Source: CAG-791 sp045113775
GTDB lineage: Bacteria; Bacillota; Clostridia; Lachnospirales; Lachnospiraceae
NCBI GenBank assembly: GCA_045113775.1
Contig: JBGUJH010000030.1
Coordinates: 1 to 10,979, forward strand
DNA length: 10,979 nucleotides
Direction of reading: 5' to 3'
Part shown: positions 6,591 to 10,979 of the stretch, in pieces
How positions within the stretch are numbered: the first letter of the stretch is position 1
How the letters are laid out: every line of letters starts with the position of its first letter
Translations under genes and position numbers: made by a program
Notes under the pieces: model-generated
Seen by the model: only the letters and a program-made list of their open reading frames with translations
Database searches by the model: none
Told to the model about the DNA's origin: nothing

Positions 6591-8636
6591 TCAGATATCT
6601 CCCGTCTCAGTCATCTTACTGATAGTGGATTTGAGCTTTTCGACCGCCTCTTCGATCGAAGTATTACTGAGCTGGCATCCTGCGACATTCAGATGACCGC
6701 CTCCGCCCATTTTCTCCATGATCAGCTGCACGTTGACCTCGTCAATGGAACGGGCGCTTATGAATATTTCATTTTGATAACGGGTCAAAACAAAGCTTGC
6801 CTTGACGCCCTTGATATTGAGCAGGTCGTTTGCGGCCTGCGCGCCGACCACCGTAGGGCTCTGCACGTCTTCTGCATTGCAGACGGAGATCGCATAGGCG
6901 TCAAGATAGATCTGCGCGTGAGACACCGCATCCGCTTTGGCTCTATACGCGACGACATCATCGCGCAAAAGCTTGCGCACACGTGTGACGTCCGCGCCGC
7001 AGCGGCGAAGGAAAGCTGCCGCCTCGAATGTTCGGACACCTGTCCTGTTCGTGAAATTGTTGGTATCCACAACAATGCCGCCGTACATCGCGTCCGCTTC
7101 TTCCGGCCTGACCTTGATATTCTCGCCGGTGTACTGCAGGATCTCGGATACCATCTCACACGCCGAGGACGCATACGGCTCTACATAAGAGAGCGTCGCG
7201 TTCTCTATCACTTCTTTGCCCTGCCTGTGGTGGTCAAGCACAACGATCGACTTGCATCTCTTGAGAAGCTCCGGGCACTCCGTTATGCTCGGCCTGTTAA
7301 CATCGACAACGACCAGCGCCGAATTATCGGTGACATACTCCATCGCATGCACGCTGTCGATGATCAAATCCTTGTCATAATTCTCATTTTTATCAAACAG
7401 CGACAGCACCTGCTTGAGCGATACTGTTCTCTCATTGATGACAATATACGCTTTGCGGTTCAGCGTCTTCGCGATCCTGTAAATACCGATCGCAGCGCCG
7501 AAGCTGTCGGGATCGCCAAGGCGATGTCCCATGATAAAGACCGTATCCCTCGAATTAAGGATCTCCTTGAGCGCCTGCGCTTTGACTCTGGCCTTGACGC
7601 GTGTGCTCTTTTCTACCTGCCTGCTCTTGCCGCCGTAATAGGTGACATTGTCGGGATTCTTGACGACCGCCTGGTCGCCGCCGCGTCCCAGAGCGAGGTC
7701 GATGGCATTCCTTGCGAACTCATAGTTCTGCGCGTAGGACAATCCGTCCAGCCCGATTCCTATGCTGAGCGTGATCGCCATCTCATTTCCGATCTTTACG
7801 GTCTTGGCGTCTTCAAGCAGGTCAAAGTGTCCCTCTTCCAGCTGCCTCAGCGCTTTTTTGCGCATCACGATCAGATACTTATCCTTTTCCATCTTGCTGC
7901 AGATTCCGTCGATCGAGGCAAAATATTTCGTCACCTTTCGATCGATCAAGGCTACCAGCAGTGATTTCCGGACATCCTCAAGCGTATCGACCGCTTCTTC
8001 ATAGTTGTCGATATAGACAAAGCCGACCACCATGCTCTGGTCATCCACTTCCTGGATCGCCAGCCGCGCAGCCGTATCATCGATCAGAAAAAGAGAATAC
8101 AGTTCTCCCTTTCTGGCCTTTTCGTCCAGCATCGTGTTGGAGGGAAGAAGGTCAGCCATATTCAATTTTTTGATCTGGGCCATGAAGCTTCTGTCTTCGA
8201 ACTCCACCTGGATCCTGATGTCTTTGTCGTCCTTGGGGAAGCTCTCCCTCCTGACGGACGGGAAGATCGTGGTAATGGAGCGCCGGTAATCGGTATCTTT
8301 GTGCACGACTTCCGCAAACGCGTCATTGAGCCACTCGATCTTGCCGGTCGAGTCCAAAAGCGCGTACGGTACCTCAAAGTTCTTCAGAAGCTCTCCCTGC
8401 ATCTGTTCGTAAGATGTGGCAAACCCCAGCATCTCCCTGCGCAGGATCTCACTGTTGTTGAAGTACATGTAAAGCGTGAAAATAAAGTAGATCACCAGAA
8501 AAACTGTAAGGATCACGCCTACCGGCCAATAGATGAAATAAACAAGCACAGTGATCGCTGCAAGAAACAGGCCCAGAAGAAGCGGTATTTTAAAGAATAC
8601 GCTCAGTTTCTTCTTACGTCTCTCCCCGCTGCTCAT
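6591..8636 (-). CDS. gdpP: Membrane-bound cyclic-di-AMP phosphodiesterase GdpP (YybT), DHH/DHHA1 type
   Basis: A 681-residue protein that hydrolyses the second messenger c-di-AMP to pApA, and so influences potassium and osmolyte balance and cell-wall stress resistance. After a basic start come two membrane segments (about 17-36 and 39-58), a PAS-like sensor (about 80-160), and a degenerate GGDEF domain (about 195-330) in which MEKDKY (249-254) replaces GGDEF. The DHH phosphatase domain carries the metal ligands His371, Asp375 and Asp377 (GHRLGDPDS), Asp445, DHH at 468-470 and Asp524 (VVDTNNF). DHHA1 has GGGGHLNVAGC (644-654). All expected catalytic residues are present, so it should be active. 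Roles come from known Bacillus and Staphylococcus GdpP. The start overlaps the end of licD by 23 bases and has a GGAGG site inside licD, suggesting translational coupling. rplI follows after 38 bases. Confidence 0.97.
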   Translation of the reverse strand: MSSGERRKKKLSVFFKIPLLLGLFLAAITVLVYFIYWPVGVILTVFLVIYFIFTLYMYFNNSEILRREMLGFATSYEQMQGELLKNFEVPYALLDSTGKIEWLNDAFAEVVHKDTDYRRSITTIFPSVRRESFPKDDKDIRIQVEFEDRSFMAQIKKLNMADLLPSNTMLDEKARKGELYSLFLIDDTAARLAIQEVDDQSMVVGFVYIDNYEEAVDTLEDVRKSLLVALIDRKVTKYFASIDGICSKMEKDKYLIVMRKKALRQLEEGHFDLLEDAKTVKIGNEMAITLSIGIGLDGLSYAQNYEFARNAIDLALGRGGDQAVVKNPDNVTYYGGKSRQVEKSTRVKARVKAQALKEILNSRDTVFIMGHRLGDPDSFGAAIGIYRIAKTLNRKAYIVINERTVSLKQVLSLFDKNENYDKDLIIDSVHAMEYVTDNSALVVVDVNRPSITECPELLKRCKSIVVLDHHRQGKEVIENATLSYVEPYASSACEMVSEILQYTGENIKVRPEEADAMYGGIVVDTNNFTNRTGVRTFEAAAFLRRCGADVTRVRKLLRDDVVAYRAKADAVSHAQIYLDAYAISVCNAEDVQSPTVVGAQAANDLLNIKGVKASFVLTRYQNEIFISARSIDEVNVQLIMEKMGGGGHLNVAGCQLSNTSIEEAVEKLKSTISKMTETGDI

Positions 8637-9573
8637 CGCTCAGTCCCTCCGGATTCTCGTGATACCTGCGGATCCACTCTTTGTAAGGAGTATCGGGATC
8701 CAGGATCAATTCGCCGTGATCACTGGTTCCGATCACGAATTTACTGTAATCTCCAAACTGACGGCGAAGGTGCACCTTGTATCCCTTCGGCACCGGGACC
8801 TTGAGCATCTCAAAGTCGAGATAGATCGTATCGTCAAATTCGGAGCGATAATCATACATCTTCAAGCCGTAAGGCGCATAGCTGATCTTAGCCACATATT
8901 TAGTAGGAATATCGTTGTATCTCCTGCATTCCTCATCGAACTTTCTGTAAGCATCTCTCCATGAATAGACCTTGTTCACCAGAGGCATGACCAGGTGGGC
9001 CGTCTTGCGCTTCACAGAAGCTTTCTCTGCGTCAAACCCATCTGTCGTCCTGTAAAGGATCTTGGCCTGCTCCCTGTACTTCTCGATCCGTTTCATCTGC
9101 TTCGCCCAGAGCCTGCGGTTCCTGACCACATTGTCGAGGGGGAAGATATCAATAAATATTCCCTGGTTGAAGGGGACATTTTTCTCCACCTCGCTGCGCA
9201 GTACGCCGGTCGTATTGCTGTTCCTGAGCTGGGCATGCCCTCTGAAGTAACCCTCATCAGTGTCAAAAGTCTGAAAGAAATAAGGGTCCTCAAACTCATC
9301 CGCATGGGAGCACAAAAGATCATATTGATCCCTGAGCATCATAAGATCAATATCATCATCCCAAGGGATCATTCCCTTATGCCGCTCAGCGCCGAGGATG
9401 GTCCCTCCGGACGCATAATACTTGATCCCGTATTTCTTGCAGACCCGGTCCAGCTGATAAAGAAGATCCAGTTCCACTGCCCACACCTTTTTCATATGGG
9501 CGGAGACCAAATATCCGCATCTCTCTTCTTCCTGATAAAAGGAGTCTTCTATCTGCAGTTTCTCCATTTTCAT
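8614..9573 (-). CDS. LicD-family phosphotransferase, probable cell-surface glycan modification
   Basis: A 319-residue protein with a nucleotidyltransferase-like fold of the LicD family, whose studied members move phosphocholine from CDP-choline onto teichoic acids or surface sugars. Visible motifs are GGTILGAERH (56-65), IPWDDDID (69-76) with the metal-binding aspartate cluster, GIFIDIFPLDNV (138-149), and a C-terminal VPKGY...LRRQFGDY (261-276). No signal peptide or membrane segment is evident, so it is cytoplasmic or peripheral. The start has GAGGT a few bases before the ATG at 9573; a second ATG at 9567 is less well placed. It is the first gene after a new promoter and overlaps gdpP by 23 bases. 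The bound phosphoalcohol and acceptor cannot be predicted; no licA/licC or teichoic acid genes lie in the window. Base composition does not look obviously foreign by eye. Confidence 0.88.
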   Translation of the reverse strand: MKMEKLQIEDSFYQEEERCGYLVSAHMKKVWAVELDLLYQLDRVCKKYGIKYYASGGTILGAERHKGMIPWDDDIDLMMLRDQYDLLCSHADEFEDPYFFQTFDTDEGYFRGHAQLRNSNTTGVLRSEVEKNVPFNQGIFIDIFPLDNVVRNRRLWAKQMKRIEKYREQAKILYRTTDGFDAEKASVKRKTAHLVMPLVNKVYSWRDAYRKFDEECRRYNDIPTKYVAKISYAPYGLKMYDYRSEFDDTIYLDFEMLKVPVPKGYKVHLRRQFGDYSKFVIGTSDHGELILDPDTPYKEWIRRYHENPEGLSDEQRGET

Positions 9574-9636
9574 GTCTTACCTCTATCCTGATCACTTTTC
9601 GGGGTGCATCTTTTTTTCAATTGATCTGCCCCCGGG

Positions 9637-9659
9637 TCCCAAATGCCCCGCATTCGGGA
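9637..9659 (-). other. Hairpin in the licD leader; terminator-like when read on the plus strand
   Basis: On the minus strand TCCCGAATGC-GGG-GCATTTGGGA forms a ten-pair stem with one G-U pair and a three-base loop, followed by no U-run. Read on the plus strand, the same stem has one A-C mismatch and is followed directly by TTTTT (9660-9664), as in an intrinsic terminator. No plus-strand gene ends here. Confidence 0.55.
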
Positions 9660-9674
9660 TTTTTCGCGTACAGT

Positions 9675-9687
9675 GACGCTTCGCGTC
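9675..9687 (-). other. GCGAAGC-type mini-hairpin at the 5' end of the licD leader
   Basis: GACGC-GAA-GCGTC has a five-pair stem and a GAA triloop. The inner GCGAAGC is known as an unusually stable mini-hairpin in DNA. It starts just after the predicted transcription start of the licD operon. Confidence 0.5.
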
Positions 9688-9696
9688 TTGTCTGTG

Positions 9697-9724
9697 ATTA
9701 TATCACTAAACCGCAACATGAAAA
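9697..9724 (-). promoter_or_regulatory. Predicted promoter of the licD-gdpP-rplI-dnaB operon
   Basis: On the minus strand a perfect -10 TATAAT lies at 9702-9697. A weak -35 TTTTCA (9724-9719) is 16 bases upstream and overlaps the T-run of the rpsR terminator. The -10 sits at the centre of GTGAT-ATA-ATCAC, an inverted repeat that could be an operator. Transcription should start near 9690, giving a leader of about 115 bases. Confidence 0.55.
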
Positions 9725-9756
9725 AGCCTTCTTCCCGGACTGTCAGGGAAGAAGGC
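9721..9756 (-). terminator. Intrinsic terminator of rpsF-ssb-rpsR
   Basis: On the minus strand GCCTTCTTCCC and GGGAAGAAGGC form a perfect 11-pair stem around a nine-base loop, followed by TTTTT. It lies 30 bases after the rpsR stop and separates the ribosomal/SSB transcript from the licD-gdpP transcript. Confidence 0.93.
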
Positions 9757-9786
9757 CTCTGAATTTCACCTATGCTGCCCTATCGC

Positions 9787-10044
9787 TCAGCGCTCTGTGT
9801 AGGGCATAAGAGCCAGATGACGGGCTCTCTTGATCGTAGCGGTCAGCGCTCTCTGATGAGTTGCGCAAGTGCCGGTGATCCGTCTGGGAAGGATCTTGCC
9901 GCTCTCAGACACATACTTGTGAAGCTTTGCAACGTCCTTATAATCGATTGCATTGTCCTTGCCGCAAAATACGCAGACTTTCTTTTTTCTATGGAAGCCG
10001 CCTCTTTTTCTGAAAGGCGCTTCTTTTCTCTCGGTATAAGCCAT
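9787..10044 (-). CDS. rpsR: 30S ribosomal protein bS18, cysteine-containing form
   Basis: An 85-residue bS18 that binds 16S rRNA next to bS6 on the platform of the small subunit. Family signatures are DYKDVAKLHKYVSESGKILPRR (34-55) and HQRALTATIKRARHLALMPY (63-82), and the N-terminus is strongly basic. Cys24, Cys27, Cys60 and His63 (CVFC and CATH) could make a CCCH zinc site, so this looks like the zinc-binding (C+) version rather than the cysteine-free paralogue many bacteria use in zinc shortage. That comparison rests on known S18 variants. An AGGAGGT site precedes the ATG closely. It is the last gene of rpsF-ssb-rpsR, 53 bases after ssb. Confidence 0.97.
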   Translation of the reverse strand: MAYTERKEAPFRKRGGFHRKKKVCVFCGKDNAIDYKDVAKLHKYVSESGKILPRRITGTCATHQRALTATIKRARHLALMPYTER

Positions 10045-10097
10045 TTTAACCTCCTGTAATATTTCAGGTACACAGCCGGTCTGGCGTAGAAGCCCGA

Positions 10098-10631
10098 TCA
10101 GGCGAAAGGAAGTTCCTCATCAATTCCATCCGGAATGTTCATGAATCCGTCAAGGCTGTCAGAAGTATCGGCGCTCTGCCTGGGAGCCTGGTTCGCTCCG
10201 CCGCCGTTATAGCTGCTGCCGCCGTTTCCACCGCTGTAGCTGCCGCTATTACCGCCGCCGTAATTGTTCCCACCATAATTTCCGCTGCCGCCGGAAGAAG
10301 CGTTCTTGCTCTCCGCGAACTCCTGGTCCTCAACAACTACCTCAGTAGTGTAGACCTTGACGCCGTCCTTATTGGTGTAGCTGCCGGTCTGGATGCGGCC
10401 GGTGATCGCCATCTTCGTTCCCTTTTTGAGGTACTTCTCAGCGAACTCACCCGATCTGCCGAAAGCAACGCAAGGAATAAAGTCCGCATTGTTTCCGTCA
10501 TTACCGGCGTTACGGTTGAATCTTCTGTCAACTGCCAGTGTATATCTGGCGATGCACATGGAATTGTCGCCCTGTGTATATCTGATCTCGGGGTCTCTTG
10601 TCAGTCGCCCCATTAAGATTACTTTGTTCAT
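10098..10631 (-). CDS. ssb: Single-stranded DNA-binding protein
   Basis: A 177-residue SSB that coats single-stranded DNA in replication, repair and recombination and recruits partner proteins through its tail. The OB-fold spans about 1-107, starting MNKVILMGRLTRDPEIRYT and including FIPCVAFGRSGEFAEKYLKKG (51-71). A Gly/Ser/Asn/Tyr-rich disordered linker covers about 111-148. The acidic C-terminal tip is DGIDEELPFA. The usual tip ends in Pro-Phe; here an alanine follows the phenylalanine. The start has GAGGT just before the ATG and lies 18 bases after the rpsF stop. Its place between rpsF and rpsR is the standard Firmicute order, which in Bacillus subtilis allows SOS-dependent control of ssb; no promoter for that can be seen here because the upstream region is outside the window. 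Confidence 0.97.
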   Translation of the reverse strand: MNKVILMGRLTRDPEIRYTQGDNSMCIARYTLAVDRRFNRNAGNDGNNADFIPCVAFGRSGEFAEKYLKKGTKMAITGRIQTGSYTNKDGVKVYTTEVVVEDQEFAESKNASSGGSGNYGGNNYGGGNSGSYSGGNGGSSYNGGGANQAPRQSADTSDSLDGFMNIPDGIDEELPFA

Positions 10632-10649
10632 TCTGACCTCTGCTTTCTG

Positions 10650-10940
10650 TTAAGCTTCGTCCTTCTTAACACACAGATATCTGATGACATTGTCCATAAT
10701 GCGCATACGGCTCTCGATCTCGTGGATCGCGGAACCTTCAGCCTCAAAAGGAATGAAGTAGTAGTACGCTTCGTTCATCTTCTGAATCTCATAAGCGAGC
10801 TTCTTCTTTCCCCAGTCTTCGACTTCGCCGACCTCGCCGCCGAAACGGGTGATCAGTTCCTTGCATCTGTCGACTACGGCTGTCCTTGCTTCATCGTCAA
10901 TCTGCGCATTGACAACAACGGCTAACTCGTATTTGCTCAT
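10650..10940 (-). CDS. rpsF: 30S ribosomal protein bS6
   Basis: A complete 96-residue bS6, normal length. It begins MSKYELAVVVNAQIDDEAR and has the family core KKLAYEIQKMNEAYYYFIPFEA (46-67) and the helix-strand ending in NVIRYLCVKKDEA. It binds 16S rRNA as a heterodimer with bS18, whose gene lies at the other end of the same operon. AGGAGGT (10950-10956) precedes the ATG by ten bases. The gene's promoter, and any bS6:bS18 autoregulatory leader motif, would lie at or beyond the right edge: only 39 bases upstream are included, and they show just the ribosome binding site. Confidence 0.97.
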   Translation of the reverse strand: MSKYELAVVVNAQIDDEARTAVVDRCKELITRFGGEVGEVEDWGKKKLAYEIQKMNEAYYYFIPFEAEGSAIHEIESRMRIMDNVIRYLCVKKDEA

Positions 10941-10979
10941 GTGTTCTTTACCTCCTTCTGGTCTCTGGCCCTCACTCGC

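Noticed and set aside
6693..7964. 423-codon open frame on the plus strand
   Set aside because: It is antisense to the conserved DHH and GGDEF regions of gdpP and resembles no family I know; it is a compositional shadow.
8614..9573. licD as a recently acquired mobile cargo gene
   Set aside because: No flanking repeats, integrase, transposase or obvious base-composition shift was seen, so placement alone does not support recent transfer.
10195..10295. Repetitive GCC/GCCGCC-rich tract
   Set aside because: It is the coding sequence of the SSB glycine-rich linker, not an independent DNA repeat.

Overview
The window looks like chromosome of an anaerobic, low-to-mid GC Firmicute of the class Clostridia, most likely Lachnospiraceae or a close relative. 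The support is a single-chain pyruvate:ferredoxin oxidoreductase with a clostridial 2[4Fe-4S] ferredoxin, the gdpP-rplI-dnaB block typical of Firmicutes, strong AGGAGG ribosome binding sites, and an SSB with a Gly/Asn/Ser linker. The family assignment is inference from recalled gene order and protein style, not from a search. Nothing marks the window as a phage, plasmid, transposon or defence island, and no tRNA, rRNA, CRISPR array or insertion sequence was seen.

Plus strand, 1-2755: the window opens inside nifJ (PFOR), which runs to 2307 and lacks its N-terminal third. A 219-base gap follows. It holds a weak hairpin behind nifJ, a good sigma-A-type promoter (TTGACG-N17-TAAGAT), and a perfect 34-base palindrome placed almost at the predicted transcription start. 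A 56-residue ferredoxin gene comes next and ends at a strong terminator that can work in both directions.

Minus strand, 2845-10979, read right to left: rpsF-ssb-rpsR (bS6, single-stranded DNA-binding protein, bS18) ends at a strong terminator (9721-9756). A new promoter overlapping that terminator starts a structured leader of about 115 bases and then licD-gdpP-rplI-dnaB-paaK-ACT. The gaps are short: licD and gdpP overlap by 23 bases, and the others are 38 to 79 bases without a convincing terminator. All six may therefore be one transcript ending at the shared convergent terminator at 2726-2755.

Biology: rpsF-ssb-rpsR and gdpP-rplI-dnaB are the conserved Firmicute arrangement joining ribosomal proteins, replication (SSB, DnaB) and c-di-AMP breakdown (GdpP). 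Two things differ from the minimal arrangement. A LicD-family cell-surface transferase gene lies directly upstream of gdpP and is translationally coupled to it. A phenylacetate-CoA-ligase-like gene plus a double-ACT-domain sensor lies behind dnaB. The latter pair often accompanies ferredoxin-dependent 2-oxoacid oxidoreductases, and here it faces the PFOR/ferredoxin genes tail to tail.

I found no convincing new multi-gene system. The observations most worth checking are the palindrome at the 5' end of the ferredoxin message, the structured licD leader whose second hairpin looks like a terminator on the opposite strand, and the licD-gdpP coupling.
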